Source: Rhodoferax sp. (lineage in GTDB: Bacteria; Pseudomonadota; Gammaproteobacteria; Burkholderiales; Burkholderiaceae_C). From it: DNA of 64,000 nucleotides. Below are positions 54,190 to 62,621 of this stretch, piece by piece. Position 1 is the stretch's first letter. Every line of letters starts with the position of its first letter. The stretch lies in assembly GCF_028688795.1 (NCBI RefSeq), contig NZ_JAQTXM010000004.1, positions 152,250 to 216,249 on the forward strand, given 5' to 3'. The translations under genes and the position numbers were made by a program. Below the pieces are notes generated by a model. It was not told the origin of the DNA, made no database searches, and saw nothing but the letters and a program-made list of their open reading frames with translations.

Positions 54190-55833
54190 TAACGTGTTGT
54201 CTTACCATTTTACATACATCGTGTGAATAACACATGGAGTAAGTACAATGGAGTTAAAAACTCTTCTTCTTAACGAACAATACAAGTTCAATCATTCCGG
54301 ATATTGCGAGATTTCCGGAGAACCATTACATCAAGGCGTTGGGGATTTGATTGGCATTAAAATAAATGATGTCGAGTACTTCCTTAGCAGAAAGTGGTTG
54401 TCGCTCGTTTGTCATTACGAAGTAGACTTACCGCTAGAAGAAGTCTTTAAAATAAATTTTGTAGAATGCAAATCTAAAGTCATTAACCTGCGCTGCGGGG
54501 AGATGATGGTATTTACTAAGCCTATTGAGTTTGAAGATGGATTCAGGTTAATTCCAGGATTTCCTGGCTTCATCGTAAATTCTAAAGGCACAGTGAAGTC
54601 CAGAAAATTTGGACGAACATTGAGCCAAGCAATAGGTCCTTATGGGTATCCTTACGTAAATATCTACGATCCCGATAAGAGCAAATGGAGAAGCGTAAGC
54701 CTACACATTCTCTTAGCGAGAGCATTCGTACAGAACGATGATCCTAGCTATCGTTGTTTTGTTAACCATAAAGACGGAAATAAACTTAATTACGACTTAG
54801 ACAACCTAGAGTGGACTTGTTCTCGAGGGAACAATATCCATGCAGTAACCAATGACCTTAGAAATGATAACAAGCCTTGTCGTGTACGAGATGTGCAAAC
54901 TGGCGAAGAAAAGCATTTTAAGTCGATTGGTCAAGCGCTTAGCGAAATCGGGTTGGTGTCTAAGAGTAAGAAAATCTGTAGGAATATCGGTAGTAAAGTA
55001 ATACCTATCTTGTTTTTGGGAAGGTATGAAATAAAACATGCCGATGACCTTACCGATTGGTACTATTCTGATTCGTGTCGTGATTATAGTCTCCGTCTAA
55101 ATGGTCCGTATCAAGCGAAACATATCGAAAGTAATGAAGTGATTGAAGAAAAAACAGTGGCTGGCCTATCCGAAAAGATAGCTGTCTCAGAGGAGAGGAT
55201 ACTCACTGCGCTTCGATCTACGACTCTAAGGAATTGTCAAGGATACGTGATTAGGGTAAAGTGCGACGATGAATGGCCGTCCGCATACGGCATCATTAAA
55301 ACAAATATCCCTAGAGTGTTTTTGGCGAGGAATGAGGACACTTCAGAAACAATAAGATTTGAGAGCATGCATAAGCTCATCGCAAAAATAGGTATCGACA
55401 AAAGAACGTTAAAAGGAAGACTTCTTTCCAAAAAGCCTTACAATGGATGGATTTTTGAAGAAGAGAAATAAAAAAGACAAGTTAGTCCTATCAGTCAGCA
55501 ATGGCTGGATAGATTTCTCTCTAATTGCTGGAAAATCTCGCAGGTCTCATAGCTACAACGCAGCTTGAAAAGGCAAACGTGAATGCTCGAAAATATGGGA
55601 ACAGAGACAATCAGCAGCCAAGACGCTACAGACTGCTGGGAAGCAGGCTACGCGTAAGGTTCAACGACTAAGGCTTAGCCAGCCTGTACCCGCCAGCGGC
55701 GTGGGAAATGGGAGACACCCCTCGGAGGGTGAAGAGATAGTCTGCCCCCACTGGTGACAGTGGGCGGGTGTCTAAGCACACCGGCACAAGGAGGGAGTCG
55801 CGGGAGCGACAGCGGCCTTATGTGGACAATGGG
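54190..55833 (+). ncRNA. Group I intron 3 in the RNAP beta gene, with HNH gene
   Basis: 1644 nt. P1 is strong: exon GGGCGAT pairs with GTTGTCT over seven pairs, including the T-G at the splice site. The HNH gene sits between P1 and the rest of the ribozyme. The core (P3-P7) from 55608 is identical to intron 1 over 67 nt. P7 strands are GTTCAACGACTA and AAGAGATAGTC; the 3' hairpins are CCCACT/AGTGGG and CGGGTGT/GCACACCG. The last base is G (55833), and splicing joins GAT to AAG, restoring GDK. Confidence 0.85.
54248..55471 (+). CDS. HNH homing endonuclease with NUMOD4 domain, in intron 3
   Basis: 407 residues, start after GGAG. NUMOD4 (FRLIPGFPGFIVNSKGTVKS) spans about residues 99-145. The HNH motif (SLHILLARAF, then CFVNHKDGNKLNYDLDNLEW) spans ~151-189, with H153 and H174. 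Three C-terminal segments resemble intron-endonuclease DNA-binding repeats (KHFKSIGQALSEIG, TVAGLSEKIAVSEERI, RFESMHKLIAKIG). Such enzymes cut intronless alleles and so spread their intron. Base composition is more AT-rich than the surrounding exons, as expected for a mobile gene. Confidence 0.88.
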   Translation: MELKTLLLNEQYKFNHSGYCEISGEPLHQGVGDLIGIKINDVEYFLSRKWLSLVCHYEVDLPLEEVFKINFVECKSKVINLRCGEMMVFTKPIEFEDGFRLIPGFPGFIVNSKGTVKSRKFGRTLSQAIGPYGYPYVNIYDPDKSKWRSVSLHILLARAFVQNDDPSYRCFVNHKDGNKLNYDLDNLEWTCSRGNNIHAVTNDLRNDNKPCRVRDVQTGEEKHFKSIGQALSEIGLVSKSKKICRNIGSKVIPILFLGRYEIKHADDLTDWYYSDSCRDYSLRLNGPYQAKHIESNEVIEEKTVAGLSEKIAVSEERILTALRSTTLRNCQGYVIRVKCDDEWPSAYGIIKTNIPRVFLARNEDTSETIRFESMHKLIAKIGIDKRTLKGRLLSKKPYNGWIFEEEK

Positions 55834-56043
55834 AAGGGCGTCTTCAGTAACCAGTTAAAAACGGTTTTTGGAGAAGTTTTTGATGGCGATATGAAAACCG
55901 AAGATGGTGAGTTGATCGATGCTATATTCGGCGGTAAGAGTGTCCATGCTCGAATCGTCAACTCAGCATGGTCAATTGGAACCACCAACACGCTTCTGAG
56001 CGTGTTGGCCAAGAAAGCGGTACAAGCTTACCGAGGTAAGTAA
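55834..56043 (+). CDS. RNA polymerase beta subunit, exon 4
   Basis: 70 codons including the stop. It starts with AAG, giving GLGD-KGVFSNQLKTVFGEVF; the lysine (residue 1370) corresponds to catalytic K1065 of E. coli beta in GDKMAGRHGNKG. The end, SAWSIGTTNTLLSVLAKKAV, aligns with the RMNIGQ region. Beta normally continues for ~150 more residues; those are probably encoded at 25407. A reading frame from the ATG at 55768 is an artefact of intron 3. Confidence 0.82.
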   Translation, partial: KGVFSNQLKTVFGEVFDGDMKTEDGELIDAIFGGKSVHARIVNSAWSIGTTNTLLSVLAKKAVQAYRGK

Positions 56044-56049
56044 ACAACA

Positions 56050-56098
56050 AATACGCCTTGGGTACCTAAAAAGTACCCAAGGCGTATTTTATTTTTTG
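56050..56098 (+). terminator. Intrinsic terminator after RNAP beta
   Basis: A perfect 16-bp stem, AATACGCCTTGGGTAC and its complement, with a 7-nt loop, followed by TTATTTTTT. It ends the beta-prime/beta unit. Confidence 0.85.
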
Positions 56099-56109
56099 AA
56101 AGAACAAAC

Positions 56110-57021
56110 ATGTTTGAATTATTGTTGTTAGGCAAGAAGGTGGGTAATAATGGGCAAATATACACAGGCCCGAGCCTGTGTATATTTGCCGGTGGTGCAA
56201 ACAGTGGCACTACGACTACGTTTAAGATTACGGATAAATATTTCTTAAAGGACGATACAGTTTCTTCAGGGACCATGCTTATCGTTGAAAGAAGGGAAAC
56301 ATCGGGCGCAGGAAACCTCTCAGAAGGGTTTGTGTTTGGCGGCGCCAGCAGCGTTACTACCATAGCTAGCACAGAACGGTATGTGTATTCCACTGACGTT
56401 GTATCCGCATCCACCAATATGCTCTATGGGTTGTGGGGTACCGCTGCGACTGGGAACGCAGACATGGCCATAATTACGGGTGGATACAATACATCTGCGT
56501 CTCAGAAATTTGTGTATTCAACAAAAACCATGTTGGCTACGACCAATCTAGACAGTGCAGTCTACAGGCATTGCGCAAGCAGTAACGTAGAAACTGGTTT
56601 CTTTTTTAAAACAGGAAGCTCTAGGGCTTCGATAAGGCGATATAATTACAGCAGCGCGACCATAACGTCTGGAGTCGAACTGTCTTTAGCGGGCGAGGGA
56701 CCAGCAGCTGCAGGTACGACCAATTACGCGGTGATTTCCTCCGCTTATAACGCCACAAACTGGACAGGTACCGAGAAATACAACTATGGTGCAAATACGA
56801 AAGCAACTGGGACAAAACTTAATACTGGCAGAATTTATTTATGTGCTGCAGGAGATAAGCAAAAAAGCATATTTGGTTTAGGCCAAAGTAAGGCAGGCTC
56901 TATCGTAAACCTAACAGAAGGGTATTATTTTTCTAATGATTCGGTAGCACCAGGTACCTCTTTGTCGGTTGCACGTTATGGTGCGGCCTCTTTGTCCGCG
57001 CCACCAGGTTGGGTAGTTTGA
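56110..57021 (+). CDS. Six-bladed propeller-like protein, copy 3 of 3
   Basis: 303 residues beginning MFELLLLGKK, with a nearby AAAGAA. It has the same ~45-residue blade motif (CIFAGGAN, then GFVFGGAS, MAIITGGY, TGFFFKTGS, NYAVISSAY and KSIFGLGQ), each followed by (E)(K/R)YxYxxxTxxxxTxL. The last blade ends LSVARYGAASLSAPPGWVV, close to the ending of copy 1 (ASSSPGWVVP). Like copy 2 it lies directly after a piece of RNAP beta. Confidence 0.65.
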   Translation: MFELLLLGKKVGNNGQIYTGPSLCIFAGGANSGTTTTFKITDKYFLKDDTVSSGTMLIVERRETSGAGNLSEGFVFGGASSVTTIASTERYVYSTDVVSASTNMLYGLWGTAATGNADMAIITGGYNTSASQKFVYSTKTMLATTNLDSAVYRHCASSNVETGFFFKTGSSRASIRRYNYSSATITSGVELSLAGEGPAAAGTTNYAVISSAYNATNWTGTEKYNYGANTKATGTKLNTGRIYLCAAGDKQKSIFGLGQSKAGSIVNLTEGYYFSNDSVAPGTSLSVARYGAASLSAPPGWVV

Positions 57022-57070
57022 TGTTCTGTCATAATCTGACTGATCCTCACCTCCATTTATAAGGAACAAT

Positions 57071-57271
57071 ATGCTCAAGCAATCCGAAAAAACTGTACTC
57101 ACTTTAGCCAATGCAATTTCATTGGCTACTAACATTGTGCACCAAGTCAGTGGCAATGAAGTCGCCAACACGCTCAATGGGTCTGTGGTCAACAAAGCTG
57201 CAATGGGCGAGCTGATCGCCAGCCGTGTCCATTCCAATTTCTCCAACTTCACCAAACAGGCAGCTAAATAA
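57071..57271 (+). CDS. Unknown 66-residue helical protein
   Basis: Start after AAGGA. A single amphipathic helical chain with no Cys or Trp. Its stop overlaps the start of the next gene (TAATG), so the two are coupled. No family is recognised; it may act as a partner or chaperone for the 481-residue protein. Confidence 0.6.
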   Translation: MLKQSEKTVLTLANAISLATNIVHQVSGNEVANTLNGSVVNKAAMGELIASRVHSNFSNFTKQAAK

Positions 57272-58716
57272 TGATTCCGCAAAGCAACGCCAAGTCCGCT
57301 ATCGCCGTCGCCCAAGAGTTTGATCGTCGCGGACTGATCATGGTGCCTGTTGCAGGCACTCCTCTTGCCAAGCTCGTAGACCTCACTCACACCCTTGCGC
57401 CGGCTGTGGGTACCAGCTCAGAGTACATCCCAGATGCCGGCTATATCGAAGCCTCCAGTACTGGGTATCTGTCCAATGTAGCCAGCTCCCATACCCAGGA
57501 AATGGAAGCCCTGAGCGCACAGATCGCTGACGCAGTCAGCCAGCACTTGAACTTCGCCAAAAACGTAGTGCGGCCTGTGGTCGAAGAACTGGTCACAGAA
57601 GTCCAAGCCGACATCAATGCCCTCACCATCCATCCGGAGTATTCCTTGGACGTGGTGTGTGTGGACCTTCCTGAACCTTTGGTGCTCTCTAGCTTTGAAG
57701 AAATGGTAGAAGAGTTCAAGGAAGTGAACTACACACCGATCAACAACTATATCTCTTTAGTGGCTAAAACCCCTGAAGAGATTTTGCAAACCATGGTGAC
57801 AGGTATCGACGAGATCGATGAAGCCGTTACTGCTTGGGCCACGCGTCGTGGTGATGCGTTCTTCCAAAATGTCTGGAATACCGTCTTCACTCACGAACCC
57901 ACACAAGAGCGATTCGAAGTGCTGGTGTCCAACAATGACACGGGTATCGATGCAGCAATCACGGTCTTCTTGCTGTGCAAGCGCCTCTATGACAACCCGC
58001 CAGAAGGCACGCTCTTGCCTCTGGTCAAGTACAACGAACAAATTGCAGAACTGCGAGACCAAGCAGCGCTTCGCATCCAACACGGTTATGGAGACTACGC
58101 ACGCAGCAAGTCGCTGGGTCTGATCATCCGAAACGTGACAAAGAATGAACTCTTCGTCAATGGCGAAGTATATCGCAAGTGGATTGAAAACGGTGGCAAG
58201 AATGCAGTGCTGTTTGGTAGCATCCTGTCGGAACGCCCTGCCAAGTTCATTGCTGACCTCGACGCTAAAGCGGCTGAGTTCGTGCAAATCTGGGAACAAC
58301 ACAACCACATGCTGAGTGTGACGGTTCGCAACAAGCGCTTTGTCAACTACAAAACCATTTTGCTTGAGCGCACTGAACAAGTCATTGGCAACAACCTCAA
58401 AGAGTGTTTTGGTCCAGTGGCCAACAACCGCGCACTCACCATTCAGCTTGAAGAAGTAGGCCAAGGCATTGCCCGTTTAAAGTGCTACCTTGACACCCTC
58501 AAGGAAAGCGACTTCGATAATCTCTGGATGGTGTGCACTCAAGCAGTTTGTGAAGCCGGCTTCTTCTATACCAGTGCTGACAAAATCCTCTTTGGCATTG
58601 AGAAAGCGTGCCGAGAGAACGCCAACATTGAAGTGCGCGAAGCAGCGCTGCTGTCGCTGGTGGAATATGTCACGGATTACGTCTGTGACCAGATTCACAT
58701 CACAGGAAGCCTGTAA
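57271..58716 (+). CDS. Unknown 481-residue protein, possibly virion
   Basis: A mostly helical, acidic protein with no membrane segment or known motif. Gln/Glu-rich helices (SHTQEMEALSAQIADAVSQH) dominate the first third. It starts within the stop of a 66-residue gene, is followed after 5 nt by another unknown gene, and lies upstream of the prohead protease. A head or internal protein is inferred from this context. Confidence 0.6.
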   Translation: MIPQSNAKSAIAVAQEFDRRGLIMVPVAGTPLAKLVDLTHTLAPAVGTSSEYIPDAGYIEASSTGYLSNVASSHTQEMEALSAQIADAVSQHLNFAKNVVRPVVEELVTEVQADINALTIHPEYSLDVVCVDLPEPLVLSSFEEMVEEFKEVNYTPINNYISLVAKTPEEILQTMVTGIDEIDEAVTAWATRRGDAFFQNVWNTVFTHEPTQERFEVLVSNNDTGIDAAITVFLLCKRLYDNPPEGTLLPLVKYNEQIAELRDQAALRIQHGYGDYARSKSLGLIIRNVTKNELFVNGEVYRKWIENGGKNAVLFGSILSERPAKFIADLDAKAAEFVQIWEQHNHMLSVTVRNKRFVNYKTILLERTEQVIGNNLKECFGPVANNRALTIQLEEVGQGIARLKCYLDTLKESDFDNLWMVCTQAVCEAGFFYTSADKILFGIEKACRENANIEVREAALLSLVEYVTDYVCDQIHITGSL

Positions 58717-58721
58717 AGACC

Positions 58722-59447
58722 ATGGACGTATCACAACTCGTTCGTGACGCGTCACGTATCCACGATTGCCTGACAGAGATGCCCGATGGGCGTCTTTGCA
58801 CCAGCAAAGAAGTGAAGATTCACATCCCTTCACGCTTTGCTGAACGCAACTTAGCCTACGTGGGTACAGAGACACACATCTTAGGCATTTACGCGATCAT
58901 CGTAGAAGACAAATACTACGGCGTGAGCCTGGTCAATGCCATGATGGCTATTGACCCTGCACAGACCAACAAGATCAAAGTCGATGAAGACGAGTATTTT
59001 GAGTTTGTGTTCCCGGCAGGTGCTACAGTCATCAAAGACGTTAACTTGGTTAAGACCGATACGTTGACGTACATGATCTACGACGAGATGCTATCCGGTG
59101 GACGAATCCCTTGGTACGTGGGGTATGAGGAACTCGGCAAGATATTCGATACTGCCAAGTACCACGCAGGCGCTAATGTGGGCTCTAACCAAGAGGTCAC
59201 TCAGCTCATTGCCTCCATTGTGGCACGAGACCCCAAAGACCGTACCAAGTATTACCGCTCGACAGTGAAAGACATGGAGGACTTGAAAAAGAACCCTCCC
59301 GTGTATGTGCCACTCAAGAGCGTGGACTATTCAGCTACAAACACTACCAACAAGCTGGGTGGTTCGTACATGTCGGTGGGTATTGTGTCTGCTCTGAATG
59401 ATCCCTCTGATCGAGTGGAAAGAGTAGAAAATCTTTTATTGAGCTAA
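58722..59447 (+). CDS. Unknown 241-residue protein, head-region
   Basis: Start after GGAAGCC, 5 nt beyond the previous stop. It is beta-rich in the first half (VGTETHILGIYAIIVEDKYYGV), with no recognised motif. Its end (RVERVENLLLS) looks like an intact C-terminus, so the endonuclease gene that follows has not cut it. It lies two genes upstream of the prohead protease and is probably part of capsid assembly. Confidence 0.6.
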   Translation: MDVSQLVRDASRIHDCLTEMPDGRLCTSKEVKIHIPSRFAERNLAYVGTETHILGIYAIIVEDKYYGVSLVNAMMAIDPAQTNKIKVDEDEYFEFVFPAGATVIKDVNLVKTDTLTYMIYDEMLSGGRIPWYVGYEELGKIFDTAKYHAGANVGSNQEVTQLIASIVARDPKDRTKYYRSTVKDMEDLKKNPPVYVPLKSVDYSATNTTNKLGGSYMSVGIVSALNDPSDRVERVENLLLS

Positions 59448-59492
59448 CTCAACTAAAATACATATCTTGTGACCAACCAAAAAGGAAACAAG

Positions 59493-60629
59493 ATGCGTAC
59501 TGTTTTGCAATTAAACCAACTACTCGCTTTGAATAATACGTATTATTCGGGCGAGTGTTTTTATGTTGAAGTAGGGGGAGAAAAGTATTCCTTCATTAAA
59601 GGGATGATGACGGATCGTCCGAGAAGGTATGAACACAGCCTATACAACGTAAACATTGTTCAACCTGGCGCATATGTCATTAGAGAAATTTTCTCTGGTA
59701 AAATTTACTTTGGTAGCAGTAAGAACATTTATAAGCGCATAACTGGACATAAGGCAAAAATAGAAAAAAGAAAACATGAGAACCATAATCTTAATAGCCT
59801 TATGTCGTCAGCAAACGTAAAGACATTTGAACTTATTGTAATCTTTACTAAAGATAGAGAATCGGCATATAGCCTAGAACAGCACTTTTTAGACCAATGG
59901 GAACATCCTGAACTACTGCTTAACATTGCGCACGACGCTAGAACGGCAATGAAGGGCGCAAAGTTAACTCAAGAACATCGTAAAAACATTTCAAAAGCCA
60001 ACACTGGACGAATCAATTCTGCGGAGGCTAGGGCTAAGATTTCAGAGTCTAGGAAGAACAGCCCGCTGGCTATTTCTCAGTTAACAACACTTCATGAAAA
60101 TAGCCGCAGAAAGGTGATGGTAGATTTCGTAGAGTACGAAAGCATTACCAAAGCCAGGGAAGCTACAGGACTGTCTGAGACCATTATACGCAAGCGGATT
60201 GCACGATGCACAGATGGAAGCTGCAAATGGCTAGAAGCGTCTAAGAATTCGCTGGCAGGTAGGACCCTGCCTATGGAGCTGCGACAAAAGCTTTCAGCGA
60301 TTAAAAAGGCCTCAGGCATGGAGCAGTTTAGAAAAGCAGCAGAACAATCAAAACGCCCCATTATCCTGAATGGTGTTTTGTATAAGAGCGTGAAAGAAGC
60401 AGTAGCCATTACTGGTATTTCAGAACCTGTTATTCATCGAAAGCTAAAAGCTTGCGGTGGTAAAAGTGCAAATGGTCCTTATGTTCTTGATTACAAAAAG
60501 CCTACAGTGAATAAAGTTCTGTTTAATGAACAGATTTACGCCAGTGTGACAGAAGCGGCTTCTGTTCTAGGTATCAGTAAAAATACCATGAAATCCAGAG
60601 TGCGAGACGGACTCGCCTCTTATGTTTAA
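59493..60629 (+). CDS. Free-standing GIY-YIG homing endonuclease
   Basis: 378 residues from an ATG after AAAGGA. The GIY-YIG domain is PGAYVIREIFSGKIYFGSSK then NIYKRITGHK (about residues 58-87), with R82 and E129 in the expected catalytic places. A NUMOD3-type segment (KLTQEHRKNISKANTGRINS) follows, then three helix-turn-helix repeats (YESITKAREATGLSETIIRK, YKSVKEAVAITGISEPVIHR, YASVTEAASVLGISKNTMKS). There is no intron around it; it sits between two complete genes. Composition is more AT-rich than that of its neighbours. Confidence 0.88.
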   Translation: MRTVLQLNQLLALNNTYYSGECFYVEVGGEKYSFIKGMMTDRPRRYEHSLYNVNIVQPGAYVIREIFSGKIYFGSSKNIYKRITGHKAKIEKRKHENHNLNSLMSSANVKTFELIVIFTKDRESAYSLEQHFLDQWEHPELLLNIAHDARTAMKGAKLTQEHRKNISKANTGRINSAEARAKISESRKNSPLAISQLTTLHENSRRKVMVDFVEYESITKAREATGLSETIIRKRIARCTDGSCKWLEASKNSLAGRTLPMELRQKLSAIKKASGMEQFRKAAEQSKRPIILNGVLYKSVKEAVAITGISEPVIHRKLKACGGKSANGPYVLDYKKPTVNKVLFNEQIYASVTEAASVLGISKNTMKSRVRDGLASYV

Positions 60630-60651
60630 ACCAAAATAAAAGGAATAACAA

Positions 60652-61407
60652 ATGAGAGATACTGTTCGATTCTCTTGTACCGCATTAGCAGGTACAGGAA
60701 AACAAGGCTTATTGCCTAAAGATACAGATGGGTATTACACCATGCCTATCGGTGCACTGAACACATTCAACAGTGCAGGGGATTACTACCCTTATGAAGA
60801 AGCCAAAGAGCTGTTCACAAGCTCTGCACCTCTGATGCGGCGCATCAAGACTGGTTGCTTAAAAGGCGAGTATGGTCATCCCAAGCCGTTGCCCAACCAG
60901 TCAATGGACAGCTTTGCCAGTCGTGTCATGCAGATCGACGAGCAAAAGACGTGTGTGCACTTCAGCGACATTTGGTTAGACTTTGACTCCGTCAAGGATG
61001 AGATGGGCAAACCTGTGATTGCTGTGTTGGCTAAGCTCACACCAACTGGTCCTTTTGGCCCAGCACTGCAAAAGTCGTTGGACAACCCCAAAGAAGACGT
61101 GTGCTTCTCCATTCGTTCATTCACCGAAGACATTCGTGTCAATGGTGTGCGCCAGCGCAATCTGCGTGAGATTGTCACCTATGATTTCGTGACCGAACCC
61201 GGCATTAACGTGGCTCGTAAGTACAAAGCCCCTGCTTTGGAAAACTTTGAAGACGTGGTTTTCACCAAAGCCAACATCGAAAGCGTGGCCCTTGCTACAA
61301 TGGGCGATGTGGCTCTGGAATCTGCAGCGGCCACGGGTCGTAACCTGATTCGTGCACTGGGTTGGGATTTTGATCCCAAAGCCAAACCTAGCTACTTTAA
61401 GTGGTAA
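60652..61407 (+). CDS. Prohead core protease (T4 gp21-like)
   Basis: 251 residues, start after AAAGGA. GCLKGEYGHPKP (H76) and CFSIRSF (S153) match the His and Ser motifs of the phage prohead protease family, which in T4 matures scaffold and capsid proteins. Between them is the usual strand-rich core (TCVHFSDIWLDF and PVIAVLAKLTPTGPFG). Size is normal for the family. The homing-endonuclease gene directly upstream has left it intact. A hairpin terminator follows. Confidence 0.78.
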   Translation: MRDTVRFSCTALAGTGKQGLLPKDTDGYYTMPIGALNTFNSAGDYYPYEEAKELFTSSAPLMRRIKTGCLKGEYGHPKPLPNQSMDSFASRVMQIDEQKTCVHFSDIWLDFDSVKDEMGKPVIAVLAKLTPTGPFGPALQKSLDNPKEDVCFSIRSFTEDIRVNGVRQRNLREIVTYDFVTEPGINVARKYKAPALENFEDVVFTKANIESVALATMGDVALESAAATGRNLIRALGWDFDPKAKPSYFKW

Positions 61408-61410
61408 AAT

Positions 61411-61449
61411 ATAAAACCCTCAGACACTAAAATGGTCTGAGGGTTTTAT
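61411..61449 (+). terminator. Intrinsic terminator
   Basis: A perfect 15-bp stem, ATAAAACCCTCAGAC and its complement, with a 9-nt loop, followed by GTTGTGTTTTT. It follows the prohead protease gene. Confidence 0.8.
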
Positions 61450-61475
61450 GTTGTGTTTTTATTTAAGGAACTGTT

Positions 61476-62564
61476 GTGAAGAAATCTCTATTTAGCCAGG
61501 CGCAGGTATGTCTTGATAAGCGTAATGCAAACGAAACAACGATTAATGGCGCTACTGTTGCTTACGAAGAATACCTAGAAAGAAAAATCCAATCACTGAA
61601 AAAGAAAAATAAGTTACAGCAACCCTTTGTCATCACTAAAAGGAAAGTAGTAGCGATAGAGGGCATGTTTGGAACACTGTTTAACAAAGATAACGACAAA
61701 AAGAATACGCCGCCCGAAGACGACGATAGCGAGGACTGGGGTGTCATTAACGTTATTATGAAACAGCGTGATGGTCTAAAAGCTGCCAAACAAAAGAATA
61801 ACGCAAGCCAAACAACCATAGCGTTTACCAACTGCCCTTTAGCCACGTTTAAAAATCTGAATGATTTTTTACAATTCTTTAAATGGTATCAATCCATTTT
61901 AGAGTATTTACCTAAGTATTACCAAACACTATTGGATTGCCATCAACAGCTATTACCATTGGCTACACAGTACACTCAGTCACCCAATGATGAAACCCTT
62001 GTAAAAGGTTACATTGCTGTGGTTAGGAGAATGAAGACGATTGATAAGGTAAAGGCTTTGGGCTTTAAACATCATCAAGATGAAGACCACGAGTACGGCG
62101 TGGATTCTGACATTAATCAATCTTATTCCGATAAAGACACGCTCTACCATTTGACGTATCGTACAAAAACCAACGACGAAGGTTACAAATACGATTTGAT
62201 AATGCCTAATATTACTGGTTTCAGTGAATGGGATTACCAAGCAAATACGAAGTTAGAATTACAACTCTCTGATACCGAGTACGAGAAATTCTTAGACGCT
62301 GCCATCGATTTGATGGATATTGCTGATAAGGTGTTTGAAGATGTCTTTGAAAATAATATTAGAGAGATGGTTTTTCTGGGAGAGAAGTTTGAAAACATCA
62401 ATGAACAAGGTCGTCAGAAGAATAGTAAAGGGTCAGGTTTTGACCAGTACAAAATTGATGGCATTTCCTCAAGTTTAATGGAAGGGAAATATACGGATTT
62501 CTTTTTTGAAGTATTTGCAGAATTGGCCAGTTGTGGTAATAAAGTATTGAAGGCGGTTAGTTAA
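61476..62564 (+). CDS. Unknown 362-residue protein
   Basis: It starts at GTG, supported by AAGGA. The protein is charged and Lys/Asp/Asn-rich, with an acidic stretch at about residue 75 (PPEDDDSEDWG) and predicted helices throughout. No motif is recognised. Base composition is more AT-rich than in neighbouring genes. Placement after the protease suggests a head or scaffold role, but this is weak. Confidence 0.55.
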   Translation: MKKSLFSQAQVCLDKRNANETTINGATVAYEEYLERKIQSLKKKNKLQQPFVITKRKVVAIEGMFGTLFNKDNDKKNTPPEDDDSEDWGVINVIMKQRDGLKAAKQKNNASQTTIAFTNCPLATFKNLNDFLQFFKWYQSILEYLPKYYQTLLDCHQQLLPLATQYTQSPNDETLVKGYIAVVRRMKTIDKVKALGFKHHQDEDHEYGVDSDINQSYSDKDTLYHLTYRTKTNDEGYKYDLIMPNITGFSEWDYQANTKLELQLSDTEYEKFLDAAIDLMDIADKVFEDVFENNIREMVFLGEKFENINEQGRQKNSKGSGFDQYKIDGISSSLMEGKYTDFFFEVFAELASCGNKVLKAVS

Positions 62565-62567
62565 ATA

Positions 62568-62603
62568 CATAAAGAGTAGTGGATAAAACCACTACTCTTT
62601 ATG
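62568..62603 (+). terminator. Terminator, CATAAA family
   Basis: A perfect 15-bp stem, CATAAAGAGTAGTGG and its complement, with a 6-nt loop. The sequence from the last TTTATG onward repeats 24578-24623 exactly. Confidence 0.82.
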
Positions 62604-62621
62604 CCGTCTAAAACTCTAATG

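Noticed and set aside
55768..55833. Coding region upstream of the last beta exon, from the ATG at 55768
   Set aside because: It lies in the 3' hairpins of intron 3; the true exon starts at AAG 55834, restoring GDK.
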